This document shows positions 1 through 12,900 of a stretch of DNA of 64,000 nt, piece after piece; the first letter of the stretch is position 1, and each line of letters starts with the position of its first letter. The notes below the pieces were generated by a model. It was not told where the DNA came from. It ran no database searches and worked only from the letters and a program-made list of their open reading frames with translations. This DNA is from Thereva unica (Eukaryota; Arthropoda; Insecta; Diptera; Therevidae), in the NCBI GenBank assembly GCA_949987705.1, contig OX465286.1, positions 1 through 64,000 of the forward strand, written 5' to 3'. The translations under genes were made by a program, and so were the position numbers.

Positions 1-3000
1 ATCGTTGGAAAGGGCTCGCTCCCCCGAGTTCAGCGCACTTGATTTGGTCCAGAAATTCCAAGGGGTTCGGGAGTTATCCCCTCTTTTGTGATTTCCCCAA
101 GGGGGGCTGCAGAACGCCCATTATCTTGGGAAATACTGGTCAGCCCGGGGTGAAATTTAATTCACAGCCTCCCTGGGAGGTCCCTAACAATTTCCCATCC
201 AAAAAAGGGCCACTCCAGAATTTTCCCAAAACCGGAAAATTTTCAAAGGGGTACCCCTTTGGATATTTTTGGTCGATTTCACGAAAGTGCTGGGATCTTA
301 ATGAATGGGGTATCGTTGGAAAGGGCTCGCTCCCCCGAGTTCAGCGCACTTGATTTGGTCCAGAAATTCCAAGGGGTTCGGGAGTTATCCCCTCTTTTGT
401 GATTTCCCCAAGGGGGGCTGCAGGACGCCCATTTTCTCGGGAAATACTGGTCAGCCCGGGGTGGGATTGAATTCACAGCCTCCCTGGGAGGTCCCTAACA
501 ATTTCCCATCCAAAAAAGGGCCACTCCAGAATTTTCCCAAAACCGGAAAATTTTCAAAGGGGTACCCCTTTGGATATTTTTGGTCGATTTCACGAAAGTG
601 CTGGGATCTTAATGAATGGGGTATCGTTGGAAAGGGCTCGCTCCCCCGAGTTCAGCGCACTTAATTTGGTCCAGAAATTCCAAGGGGTTCGGGAGTTATC
701 CCCTCTTTTGTGATTTCCCCAAGGGGGGCTGCAGAACGCCCATTATCTCGGGAAATACTGGTCAGCCCGGGGTGGGATTGAATTCACAGCCTCCCTGGGA
801 GGTCCCTAACAATTTCCCATCCAAAAAAGGGCCACTCCAGAATTTTCCCAAAACCGGAAAATTTTCAAGGGGGTACCCCTTTGGATGTTTTTGGTCGATT
901 TGACGAAAGTGCTGGGATCTTAATGAATGGGGTCTCGTTGGAAAGGGCTCGCTCCCCCGAGTTCAGCGCACTTGATTTGGTCCAGAAATTCCAAGGGGTT
1001 CGGGAGTTATCCCCTCTTTTGTGATTTCCCCAAGGGGGGCTGCAGAACGCCCATTATCTTGGGAAATACTGGTCAGCCCGGGGTGAAATTGAATTCACAG
1101 CCTCCCTGGGAGGTCCCTAACAATTTCCCATCCAAAAAAGGGCCACTCCAGAATTTTCCCAAAACCGGAAAATTTTCAAAGGGGTACCCCTTTGGATATT
1201 TTTGGTCGATTTCACGAAAGTGCTGGGATCTTAATGAATGGGGTATCGTTGGAAAGGGCTCGCTCCCCCGAGTTCAGCGCACTTGATTTGGTCCAGAAAT
1301 TCCAAGGGGTTCGGGAGTTATCCCCTCTTTTGTGATTTCCCCAAGGGGGGCTGCAGAACGCCCATTATCTTGGGAAATACTGGTCAGCCCGGGGTGAAAT
1401 TGAATTCACAGCCTCCCTGGGAGGTCCCTAACAATTTCCCATCCAAAAAAGGGCCACTCCAGAATTTTCCCAAAACCGGAAAATTTTCAAAGGGGTACCC
1501 CTTTGGATATTTTTGGTCGATTTCACGAAAGTGCTGGGATCTTAATGAATGGGGTATCGTTGGAAAGGGCTCGCTCCCCCGAGTTCAGCGCACTTTATTT
1601 GGTCCAAAAATTCCAAGGGGTTCGGGAGTTATCCCCTCTTTTGTGATTTCCCCAAGGGGGCTGCAGGACGCCCATTATCTCGGGAAATACTGGTCAGCCC
1701 GGGGTGGGATTGAATTCACAGCCTCCCTGGGAGGTCCCTAACAATTTCCCATCCAAAAAAGGGCCACTCCAGAATTTTCCCAAAACCGGAAAATTTTCAA
1801 AGGGGTACCCCTTTGGATATTTTTGGTCGATTTCACGAAAGTGCTGGGATCTTAATGAATGGGGTATCGTTGGAAAGGGCTCGCTCCCCCGAGTTCAGCG
1901 CACTTGATTTGGTCCAGAAATTCCAAGGGGTTCGGGAGTTATCCCCTCTTTTGTGATTTCCCCAAGGGGGGCTGCAGAACGCCCATTATCTTGGGAAATA
2001 CTGGTCAGCCCGGGGTGAAATTGAATTCACAGCCTCCCTGGGAGGTCCCTAACAATTTCCCATCCAAAAAAGGGCCACTCCAGAATTTTCCCAAAACCGG
2101 AAAATTTTCAAAGGGGTACCCCTTTGGATATTTTTGGTCGATTTCACGAAAGTGCTGGGATCTTAATGAATGGGGTATCGTTGGAAAGGGCTCGCTCCCC
2201 CGAGTTCAGCGCACTTGATTTGGTCCAGAAATTCCAAGGGGTTCGGGAGTTATCCCCTCTTTTGTGATTTCCCCAAGGGGGGCTGCAGAACGCCCATTAT
2301 CTTGGGAAATACTGGTCAGCCCGGGGTGAAATTGAATTCACAGCCTCCCTGGGAGGTCCCTAACAATTTCCCATCCAAAAAAGGGCCACTCCAGAATTTT
2401 CCCAAAACCGGAAAATTTTCAAAGGGGTACCCCTTTGGATATTTTTGGTCGATTTCACGAAAGTGCTGGGATCTTAATGAATGGGGTATCGTTGGAAAGG
2501 GCTCGCTCCCCCGAGTTCAGCGCACATGATTTGGTCCAGAAATTCCAAGGGGTTCGGGAGTTATCCCCTCTTTTGTGATTTCCCCAAGGGGGCTGCAGGA
2601 CGCCCATTATCTTGGGAAATACTGGTCAGCCCGGGGTGAAATTGAATTCACAGCCTCCCTGGGAGGTCCCTAACAATTTCCCATCCAAAAAAGGGCCACT
2701 CCAGAATTTTCCCAAAACCGGAAAATTTTCAAAGGGGTACCCCTTTGGATATTTTTGGTCGATTTCACGAAAGTGCTGGGATCTTAATGAATGGGGTATC
2801 GTTGGAAAGGGCTCGCTCCCCCGAGTTCAGCGCACTTGATTTGGTCCAGAAATTCCAAGGGGTTCGGGAGTTATCCCCTCTTTTGTGATTTCCCCAAGGG
2901 GGGCTGCAGAACGCCCATTATCTTGGGAAATACTGGTCAGCCCGGGGTGAAATTGAATTCACAGCCTCCCTGGGAGGTCCCTAACAATTTCCCATCCAAA

Positions 3001-3729
3001 AAAGGGCCACTCCAGAATTTTCCCAAAACCGGAAAATTTTCAAAGGGGTACCCCTTTGGATATTTTTGGTCAATTTCACGAAAGTGCTGGGATCTTAATG
3101 AATGGGGTATCGTTGGAAAGGGCTCGCTCCCCCGAGTTCAGCGCACTTGATTTGGTCCAGAAATTCCAAGGGGTTCGGGAGTTATCCCCTCTTTTGTGAT
3201 TTCCCCAAGGGGGGCTGCAGAACGCCCATTATCTTGGGAAATACTGGTCAGCCCGGGGTGAAATTGAATTCACAGCCTCCCTGGGAGGTCCCTAACAATT
3301 TCCCATCCAAAAAAGGGCCACTCCAGAATTTTCCCAAAACCGGAAAATTTTCAAAGGGGTACCCCTTTGGATATTTTTGGTCAATTTCACGAAAGTGCTG
3401 GGATCTTAATGAATGGGGTATCGTTGGAAAGGGCTCGCTCCCCCGAGTTCAGCGCACATGATTTGGTCCAGAAATTCCAAGGGGTTCGGGAGTTATCCCC
3501 TCTTTTGTGATTTCCCCAAGGGGGGCTGCAGAACGCCCATTATCTTGGGAAATACTGGTCAGCCCGGGGTGAAATTGAATTCACAGCCTCCCTGGGAGGT
3601 CCCTAACAATTTCCCATCCAAAAAAGGGCCACTCCAGAATTTTCCCAAAACCGGAAAATTTTCAAAGGGGTACCCCTTTGGATATTTTTGGTCGATTTCA
3701 CGAAAGTGCTGGGATCTTAATGAATGGGG

Positions 3730-3746
3730 TATCGTTGGAAAGGGCT
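3730..3746 (+). other. CENP-B-box-like 17-mer (one example; repeated about 196 times)
   Basis: The sequence TATCGTTGGAAAGGGCT matches the mammalian CENP-B box YTTCGTTGGAARCGGGA at 13 of 17 positions, including ten consecutive bases TCGTTGGAAA. Of the nine positions usually called essential (NTTCGNNNNANNCGGGN) six match; positions 2, 13 and 16 differ. It lies at the same place in almost every monomer. Rare variants are TATCGGTGG (near 24876, 27975, 28905, 50609, 51854, 58073), CATCGTTGG (near 25492 and 29521) and CTCGTTGG (near 934). CENP-B binds this box in mammalian centromeres and similar motifs are reported in unrelated satellites. Binding here is inference only, and chance resemblance is possible. 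Confidence 0.4.
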
Positions 3747-3973
3747 CGCTCCCCCGAGTTCAGCGCACTTGATTTGGTCCAGAAATTCCAAGGGGTTCGG
3801 GAGTTATCCCCTCTTTTGTGATTTCCCCAAGGGGGGCTGCAGAACGCCCATTATCTTGGGAAATACTGGTCAGCCCGGGGTGAAATTGAATTCACAGCCT
3901 CCCTGGGAGGTCCCTAACAATTTCCCATCCAAAAAAGGGCCACTCCAGAATTTTCCCAAAACCGGAAAATTTT

Positions 3974-3991
3974 CAAAGGGGTACCCCTTTG
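3974..3991. other. 18-bp perfect palindrome in the monomer (one example of many)
   Basis: CAAAGGGGTACCCCTTTG reads identically on both strands and contains a KpnI/Acc65I-type GGTACC core. It is conserved in nearly every unit. It is broken in the 308-bp units (TTT deleted), the 309-bp unit near 45260 and the 315-bp unit near 63920, and altered in the 312-bp units near 10193 and 18587. Such dyads can extrude as cruciforms or bind dimeric proteins; neither is shown here. Digestion with an enzyme cutting at GGTACC should release a 311-bp ladder. Confidence 0.85.
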
Positions 3992-6900
3992 GATATTTTT
4001 GGTCGATTTCACGAAAGTGCTGGGATCTTAATGAATGGGGTATCGTTGGAAAGGGCTCGCTCCCCCGAGTTCAGCGCACTTGATTTGGTCCAGAAATTCC
4101 AAGGGGTTCGGGAGTTATCCCCTCTTTTGTGATTTCCCCAAGGGGGGCTGCAGAACGCCCATTATCTTGGGAAATACTGGTCAGCCCGGGGTGAAATTGA
4201 ATTCACAGCCTCCCTGGGAGGTCCCTAACAATTTCCCATCCAAAAAAGGGCCACTCCAGAATTTTCCCAAAACCGGAAAATTTTCAAAGGGGTACCCCTT
4301 TGGATATTTTTGGTCAATTTCACGAAAGTGCTGGGATCTTAATGAATGGGGTATCGTTGGAAAGGGCTCGCTCCCCCGAGTTCAGCGCACATGATTTGGT
4401 CCAGAAATTCCAAGGGGTTCGGGAGTTATCCCCTCTTTTGTGATTTCCCCAAGGGGGGCTGCAGAACGCCCATTATCTTGGGAAATACTGGTCAGCCCGG
4501 GGTGAAATTGAATTCACAGCCTCCCTGGGAGGTCCCTAACAATTTCCCATCCAAAAAAGGGCCACTCCAGAATTTTCCCAAAACCGGAAAATTTTCAAAG
4601 GGGTACCCCTTTGGATATTTTTGGTCAATTTCACGAAAGTGCTGGGATCTTAATGAATGGGGTATCGTTGGAAAGGGCTCGCTCCCCCGAGTTCAGCGCA
4701 CATGATTTGGTCCAGAAATTCCAAGGGGTTCGGGAGTTATCCCCTCTTTTGTGATTTCCCCAAGGGGGGCTGCAGAACGCCCATTATCTTGGGAAATACT
4801 GGTCAGCCCGGGGTGAAATTGAATTCACAGCCTCCCTGGGAGGTCCCTAACAATTTCCCATCCAAAAAAGGGCCACTCCAGAATTTTCCCAAAACCGGAA
4901 AATTTTCAAAGGGGTACCCCTTTGGATATTTTTGGTCGATTTCACGAAAGTGCTGGGATCTTAATGAATGGGGTATCGTTGGAAAGGGCTCGCTCCCCCG
5001 AGTTCAGCGCACTTGATTTGGTCCAGAAATTCCAAGGGGTTCGGGAGTTATCCCCTCTTTTGTGATTTCCCCAAGGGGGGCTGCAGAACGCCCATTATCT
5101 TGGGAAATACTGGTCAGCCCGGGGTGAAATTGAATTCACAGCCTCCCTGGGAGGTCCCTAACAATTTCCCATCCAAAAAAGGGCCACTCCAGAATTTTCC
5201 CAAAACCGGAAAATTTTCAAAGGGGTACCCCTTTGGATATTTTTGGTCAATTTCACGAAAGTGCTGGGATCTTAATGAATGGGGTATCGTTGGAAAGGGC
5301 TCGCTCCCCCGAGTTCAGCGCACATGATTTGGTCCAGAAATTCCAAGGGGTTCGGGAGTTATCCCCTCTTTTGTGATTTCCCCAAGGGGGGCTGCAGAAC
5401 GCCCATTATCTTGGGAAATACTGGTCAGCCCGGGGTGAAATTGAATTCACAGCCTCCCTGGGAGGTCCCTAACAATTTCCCATCCAAAAAAGGGCCACTC
5501 CAGAATTTTCCCAAAACCGGAAAATTTTCAAAGGGGTACCCCTTTGGATATTTTTGGTCGATTTCACGAAAGTGCTGGGATCTTAATGAATGGGGTATCG
5601 TTGGAAAGGGCTCGCTCCCCCGAGTTCAGCGCACTTGATTTGGTCCAGAAATTCCAAGGGGTTCGGGAGTTATCCCCTCTTTTGTGATTTCCCCAAGGGG
5701 GGCTGCAGAACGCCCATTATCTTGGGAAATACTGGTCAGCCCGGGGTGAAATTGAATTCACAGCCTCCCTGGGAGGTCCCTAACAATTTCCCATCCAAAA
5801 AAGGGCCACTCCAGAATTTTCCCAAAACCGGAAAATTTTCAAAGGGGTACCCCTTTGGATATTTTTGGTCGATTTCACGAAAGTGCTGGGATCTTAATGA
5901 ATGGGGTATCGTTGGAAAGGGCTCGCTCCCCCGAGTTCAGCGCACTTGATTTGGTCCAGAAATTCCAAGGGGTTCGGGAGTTATCCCCTCTTTTGTGATT
6001 TCCCCAAGGGGGGCTGCAGAACGCCCATTATCTTGGGAAATACTGGTCAGCCCGGGGTGAAATTGAATTCACAGCCTCCCTGGGAGGTCCCTAACAATTT
6101 CCCATCCAAAAAAGGGCCACTCCAGAATTTTCCCAAAACCGGAAAATTTTCAAAGGGGTACCCCTTTGGATATTTTTGGTCAATTTCACGAAAGTGCTGG
6201 GATCTTAATGAATGGGGTATCGTTGGAAAGGGCTCGCTCCCCCGAGTTCAGCGCACATGATTTGGTCCAGAAATTCCAAGGGGTTCGGGAGTTATCCCCT
6301 CTTTTGTGATTTCCCCAAGGGGGGCTGCAGAACGCCCATTATCTTGGGAAATACTGGTCAGCCCGGGGTGAAATTGAATTCACAGCCTCCCTGGGAGGTC
6401 CCTAACAATTTCCCATCCAAAAAAGGGCCACTCCAGAATTTTCCCAAAACCGGAAAATTTTCAAAGGGGTACCCCTTTGGATATTTTTGGTCAATTTCAC
6501 GAAAGTGCTGGGATCTTAATGAATGGGGTATCGTTGGAAAGGGCTCGCTCCCCCGAGTTCAGCGCACATGATTTGGTCCAGAAATTCCAAGGGGTTCGGG
6601 AGTTATCCCCTCTTTTGTGATTTCCCCAAGGGGGGCTGCAGAACGCCCATTATCTTGGGAAATACTGGTCAGCCCGGGGTGAAATTGAATTCACAGCCTC
6701 CCTGGGAGGTCCCTAACAATTTCCCATCCAAAAAAGGGCCACTCCAGAATTTTCCCAAAACCGGAAAATTTTCAAAGGGGTACCCCTTTGGATATTTTTG
6801 GTCGATTTCACGAAAGTGCTGGGATCTTAATGAATGGGGTATCGTTGGAAAGGGCTCGCTCCCCCGAGTTCAGCGCACTTTATTTGGTCCAGAAATTCCA

Positions 6901-9900
6901 AGGGGTTCGGGAGTTATCCCCTCTTTTGTGATTTCCCCAAGGGGGGCTGCAGAACGCCCATTATCTTGGGAAATACTGGTCAGCCCGGGGTGAAATTGAA
7001 TTCACAGCCTCCCTGGGAGGTCCCTAACAATTTCCCATCCAAAAAAGGGCCACTCCAGAATTTTCCCAAAACCGGAAAATTTTCAAAGGGGTACCCCTTT
7101 GGATATTTTTGGTCAATTTCACGAAAGTGCTGGGATCTTAATGAATGGGGTATCGTTGGAAAGGGCTCGCTCCCCCGAGTTCAGCGCACTTGATTTGGTC
7201 CAGAAATTCCAAGGGGTTCGGGAGTTATCCCCTCTTTTGTGATTTCCCCAAGGGGGGCTGCAGAACGCCCATTATCTTGGGAAATACTGGTCAGCCCGGG
7301 GTGAAATTGAATTCACAGCCTCCCTGGGAGGTCCCTAACAATTTCCCATCCAAAAAAGGGCCACTCCAGAATTTTCCCAAAACCGGAAAATTTTCAAAGG
7401 GGTACCCCTTTGGATATTTTTGGTCAATTTCACGAAAGTGCTGGGATCTTAATGAATGGGGTATCGTTGGAAAGGGCTCGCTCCCCCGAGTTCAGCGCAC
7501 ATGATTTGGTCCAGAAATTCCAAGGGGTTCGGGAGTTATCCCCTCTTTTGTGATTTCCCCAAGGGGGGCTGCAGAACGCCCATTATCTTGGGAAATACTG
7601 GTCAGCCCGGGGTGAAATTGAATTCACAGCCTCCCTGGGAGGTCCCTAACAATTTCCCATCCAAAAAAGGGCCACTCCAGAATTTTCCCAAAACCGGAAA
7701 ATTTTCAAAGGGGTACCCCTTTGGATATTTTTGGTCGATTTCACGAAAGTGCTGGGATCTTAATGAATGGGGTATCGTTGGAAAGGGCTCGCTCCCCCGA
7801 GTTCAGCGCACTTGATTTGGTCCAGAAATTCCAAGGGGTTCGGGAGTTATCCCCTCTTTTGTGATTTCCCCAAGGGGGGCTGCAGAACGCCCATTATCTT
7901 GGGAAATACTGGTCAGCCCGGGGTGAAATTGAATTCACAGCCTCCCTGGGAGGTCCCTAACAATTTCCCATCCAAAAAAGGGCCACTCCAGAATTTTCCC
8001 AAAACCGGAAAATTTTCAAAGGGGTACCCCTTTGGATATTTTTGGTCGATTTCACGAAAGTGCTGGGATCTTAATGAATGGGGTATCGTTGGAAAGGGCT
8101 CGCTCCCCCGAGTTCAGCGCACTTGATTTGGTCCAGAAATTCCAAGGGGTTCGGGAGTTATCCCCTCTTTTGTGATTTCCCCAAGGGGGGCTGCAGGACG
8201 CCCATTTTCTCGGGAAATACTGGTCAGCCCGGGGTGGGATTGAATTCACAGCCTCCCTGGGAGGTCCCTAACAATTTCCCATCCAAAAAAGGGCCACTCC
8301 AGAATTTTCTCAAAACCGGAAAATTTTCAAAGGGGTACCCCTTTGGATATTTTTGGTCGATTTCACGAAAGTGCTGGGATCTTAATGAATGGGGTATCGT
8401 TGGAAAGGGCTCGCTCCCCCGAGTTCAGCGCACTTTATTTGGTCCAGAAATTCCAAGGGGTTCGGGAGTTATCCCCTCTTTTGTGATTTCCCCAAGGGGG
8501 GCTGCAGGACGCCCATTTTCTCGGGAAATACTGGTCAGCCCGGGGTGGGATTGAATTCACAGCCTCCCTGGGAGGTCCCTAACAATTTCCCATCCAAAAA
8601 AGGGCCACTCCAGAATTTTCCCAAAACCGGAAAATTTTCAAAGGGGTACCCCTTTGGATATTTTTGGTCGATTTCACGAAAGTGCTGGGATCTTAATGAA
8701 TGGGGTATCGTTGGAAAGGGCTCGCTCCCCCGAGTTCAGCGCACATGATTTGGTCCAGAAATTCCAAGGGGTTCGGGAGTTATCCCCTCTTTTGTGATTT
8801 CCCCAAGGGGGGCTGCAGGACGCCCATTTTCTCGGGAAATACTGGTCAGCCCGGGGTGGAATTGAATTCACAGCCTCCCTGGGAGGTCCCTAACAATTTC
8901 CCATCCAAAAAAGGGCCACTCCAGAATTTTCCCAAAACCGGAAAATTTTCAAAGGGGTACCCCTTTGGATATTTTTGGTCGATTTCACGAAAGTGCTGGG
9001 ATCTTAATGAATGGGGTATCGTTGGAAAGGGCTCGCTCCCCCGAGTTCAGCGCACTTGATTTGGTCCAGAAATTCCAAGGGGTTCGGGAGTTATCCCCTC
9101 TTTTGTGATTTCCCCAAGGGGGGCTGCAGAACGCCCATTATCTTGGGAAATACTGGTCAGCCCGGGGTGAAATTGAATTCACAGCCTCCCTGGGAGGTCC
9201 CTAACAATTTCCCATCCAAAAAAGGGCCACTCCAGAATTTTCCCAAAACCGGAAAATTTTCAAAGGGGTACCCCTTTGGATATTTTTGGTCGATTTCACG
9301 AAAGTGCTGGGATCTTAATGAATGGGGTATCGTTGGAAAGGGCTCGCTCCCCCGAGTTCAGCGCACTTTATTTGGTCCAAAAATTCCAAGGGGTTCGGGA
9401 GTTATCCCCTCTTTGGTGATTTTCCCAAGGGGGGCTGCAGGACGCCCATTTTCTCGGGAAATACTGGTCAGCCCGGGGTGGGATTGAATTCACAGCCTCC
9501 CTGGGAGGTCCCTAACAATTTCCCATCCAAAAAAGGGCCACTCCAGAATTTTCCCAAAACCGGAAAATTTTCAAAGGGGTACCCCTTTGGATATTTTTGG
9601 TCGATTTCACGAAAGTGCTGGGATCTTAATGAATGGGGTATCGTTGGAAAGGGCTCGCTCCCCCGAGTTCAGCGCACTTGATTTGGTCCAGAAATTCCAA
9701 GGGGTTCGGGAGTTATCCCCTCTTTTGTGATTTCTCCAAGGGGGGCTGCAGAACGCCCATTATCTTGGGAAATACTGGTCAGCCCGGGGTGGGATTGAAC
9801 TCACAGCCTCCCTGGCAGGTCCCTAACAATTTCCCATCCAAAAAAGGGCCACTCCAGAATTTTCCCAAAACCGGAAAATTTTCAAAGGGGTACCCCTTTG

Positions 9901-12900
9901 GATATTTTTGGTCGATTTCACGAAAGTGCTGGGATCTTAATGAATGGGGTATCGTTGGAAAGGGCTCGCTCCCCCGAGTTCAGCGCACTTTATTTGGTCC
10001 AAAAATTCCAAGGGGTTCGGGAGTTATCCCCTCTTTTGTGATTTCCCCAAGGGGGGCTGCAGGACGCCCATTTTCTCGGGAAATACTGGTCAGCCCGGGG
10101 TGGGATTGAATTCACAGCCTCCCTGGGAGATCCCTAACAATTTCCCATCCAAAAAAGGGCCACTCCAGAATTTTCCCAAAACCGGAAAATTTAAAAAAGG
10201 GGTACCCCTTTGGATATTTTTGGTCGATTTCACGAAAGTGCTGGGATCTTAATGAATGGGGTATCGTTGGAAAGGGCTCGCTCGCCCGAGTTCAGCGCAC
10301 TTGATTTGGTCCAGAAATTCCAAGGGGTTCGGGAGTTATCCCCTCTTTTGTGATTTCCCCAAGGGGGGCTGCAGAACGCCCATTATCGTGGGAAATACTG
10401 GTCAGCCCGGGGTGGGATTGAACTCACAGCCTCCCTGGCAGGTCCCTAACAATTTCCCATCCAAAAAAGGGCCACTCCAGAATTTTCCCAAAACCGGAAA
10501 ATTTTCAAAGGGGTACCCCTTTGGATATTTTTAGTCGATTTCACGAAAGTGCTGGGATCTTAATGAATGGGGTATCGTTGGAAAGGGCTCGCTCCCCCGA
10601 GTTCAGCGCACTTTATTTGGTCCAAAAATTCCAAGGGGTTCGGGAGTTATCCCCTCTTTTGTGATTTCCCCAAGGGGGGCTGCAGGACGCCCATTTTCTC
10701 GGGAAATACTGGTCAGCCCGGGGTGGGATTGAATTCACAGCCTCCCTGGGAGGTCCCTAACAATTTCCCATCCAAAAAAGGGCCACTCCAGAATTTTCCC
10801 AAAACCGGAAAATTTTCAAAGGGGTACCCCTTTGGATATTTTTGGTCGATTTCACGAAAGTGCTGGGATCTTAATGAATGGGGTATCGTTGGAAAGGGCT
10901 CGCTCCCCCGAGTTCAGCGCACTTTATTTGGTCCAAAAATTCCAAGGGGTTCGGGAGTTATCCCCTCTTTTGTGATTTCCCCAAGGGGGCTGCAGGACGC
11001 CCATTATCTCGGGAAATACTGGTCAGCCCGGGGTGGGATTGAATTCACAGCCTCCCTGGGAGGTCCCTAACAATTTCCCATCCAAAAAAGGGCCACTCCA
11101 GAATTTTCCCAAAACCGGAAAATTTTCAAAGGGGTACCCCTTTGGATATTTTTGGTCGATTTCACGAAAGTGCTGGGATCTTAATGAATGGGGTATCGTT
11201 GGAAAGGGCTCGCTCCCCCGAGTTCAGCGCACTTGATTTGGTCCAGAAATTCCAAGGGGTTCGGGAGTTATCCCCTCTTTTGTGATTTCCCCAAGGGGGG
11301 CTGCAGAACGCCCATTATCTTGGGAAATACTGGTCAGCCCGGGGTGAAATTGAATTCACAGCCTCCCTGGGAGGTCCCTAACAATTTCCCATCCAAAAAA
11401 GGGCCACTCCAGAATTTTCCCAAAACCGGAAAATTTTCAAAGGGGTACCCCTTTGGATATTTTTGGTCGATTTCACGAAAGTGCTGGGATCTTAATGAAT
11501 GGGGTATCGTTGGAAAGGGCTCGCTCCCCCGAGTTCAGCGCACTTGATTTGGTCCAGAAATTCCAAGGGGTTCGGGAGTTATCCCCTCTTTTGTGATTTC
11601 CCCAAGGGGGGCTGCAGAACGCCCATTATCTTGGGAAATACTGGTCAGCCCGGGGTGAAATTGAATTCACAGCCTCCCTGGGAGGTCCCTAACAATTTCC
11701 CATCCAAAAAAGGGCCACTCCAGAATTTTCCCAAAACCGGAAAATTTTCAAAGGGGTACCCCTTTGGATATTTTTGGTCGATTTCACGAAAGTGCTGGGA
11801 TCTTAATGAATGGGGTATCGTTGGAAAGGGCTCGCTCCCCCGAGTTCAGCGCACATGATTTGGTCCAGAAATTCCAAGGGGTTCGGGAGTTATCCCCTCT
11901 TTTGTGATTTCCCCAAGGGGGGCTGCAGAACGCCCATTATCTTGGGAAATACTGGTCAGCCCGGGGTGAAATTGAATTCACAGCCTCCCTGGGAGGTCCC
12001 TAACAATTTCCCATCCAAAAAAGGGCCACTCCAGAATTTTCCCAAAACCGGAAAATTTTCAAAGGGGTACCCCTTTGGATATTTTTGGTCGATTTCACGA
12101 AAGTGCTGGGATCTTAATGAATGGGGTATCGTTGGAAAGGGCTCGCTCCCCCGAGTTCAGCGCACTTGATTTGGTCCAGAAATTCCAAGGGGTTCGGGAG
12201 TTATCCCCTCTTTTGTGATTTCCCCAAGGGGGGCTGCAGAACGCCCATTATCTTGGGAAATACTGGTCAGCCCGGGGTGAAATTGAATTCACAGCCTCCC
12301 TGGGAGGTCCCTAACAATTTCCCATCCAAAAAAGGGCCACTCCAGAATTTTCCAAAAACCGGAAAATTTTCAAAGGGGTACCCCTTTGGATATTTTTGGT
12401 CGATTTCACGAAAGTGCTGGGATCTTAATGAATGGGGTATCGTTGGAAAGGGCTCGCTCCCCCGAGTTCAGCGCACTTTATTTGGTCCAAAAATTCCAAG
12501 GGGTTCGGGAGTTATCCCCTCTTTTGTGATTTCCCCAAGGGGGCTGCAGGACGCCCATTATCTCGGGAAATACTGGTCAGCCCGGGGTGGGATTGAATTC
12601 ACAGCCTCCCTGGGAGGTCCCTAACAATTTCCCATCCAAAAAAGGGCCACTCCAGAATTTTCCCAAAACCGGAAAATTTTCAAAGGGGTACCCCTTTGGA
12701 TATTTTTGGTCGATTTCACGAAAGTGCTGGGATCTTAATGAATGGGGTATCGTTGGAAAGGGCTCGCTCCCCCGAGTTCAGCGCACTTGATTTGGTCCAG
12801 AAATTCCAAGGGGTTCGGGAGTTATCCCCTCTTTTGTGATTTCCCCAAGGGGGGCTGCAGAACGCCCATTATCTTGGGAAATACTGGTCAGCCCGGGGTG

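Larger units (their letters stand above)
3724..4034 (+). repeat. Reference satellite monomer (311 bp) with its internal landmarks
   Basis: This unit serves as reference; the landmarks recur in nearly every unit. At 3730-3746 is TATCGTTGGAAAGGGCT, a CENP-B-box-like stretch. At 3887-3894 is TGAATTCA, a palindrome with an EcoRI site. At 3898-3910 is CCTCCCTGGGAGG, 6-bp arms around one base. AATTTTCC (3949-3956) pairs with GGAAAATT (3964-3971) across 7 bases. At 3974-3991 is CAAAGGGGTACCCCTTTG, an 18-bp perfect palindrome. A-tracts cluster at 3931-3973. Variable bases concentrate at unit offsets 46-48 (TTG, ATG or TTT after CAC), 59, 120, 130, 134, 160-161, 203 and about 247; the rest is nearly invariant. 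It is not coding: the 119-codon frame starting at the phase point runs into the next unit, overlaps the next frame out of phase, and is broken by 1- and 3-bp indels elsewhere. Confidence 0.95.

Noticed and set aside
279..476. Minus-strand 65-codon open frames repeated across the array
   Set aside because: They appear only in units with particular variant bases that remove stops, are short, and have no recognisable content.
305..664. Recurrent 119-codon plus-strand open frame, one per monomer, as a possible repeat-encoded protein
   Set aside because: Neighbouring copies overlap by about 49 bases in a different frame (311 is not a multiple of 3), and frames are broken by 1-, 2- and 3-bp indels. 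No domain or signal is recognisable. It is a by-product of the satellite sequence.
3811..3910. G-quadruplex in the satellite monomer (GGGG runs)
   Set aside because: The G runs within a unit are too far apart, and no four GGG runs with loops of 7 or fewer bases were found on one strand.
3724..4034. Hammerhead ribozyme in the satellite, as known for some animal satellites
   Set aside because: I found no CTGANGA core with a matching GAAA segment on either strand. The CACGAAAGTG stretch is only a 3-bp stem with a GAAA loop.
3724..4034. tRNA- or 5S rRNA-derived origin of the monomer
   Set aside because: No A-box/B-box pair, cloverleaf or 5S internal control region could be recognised.
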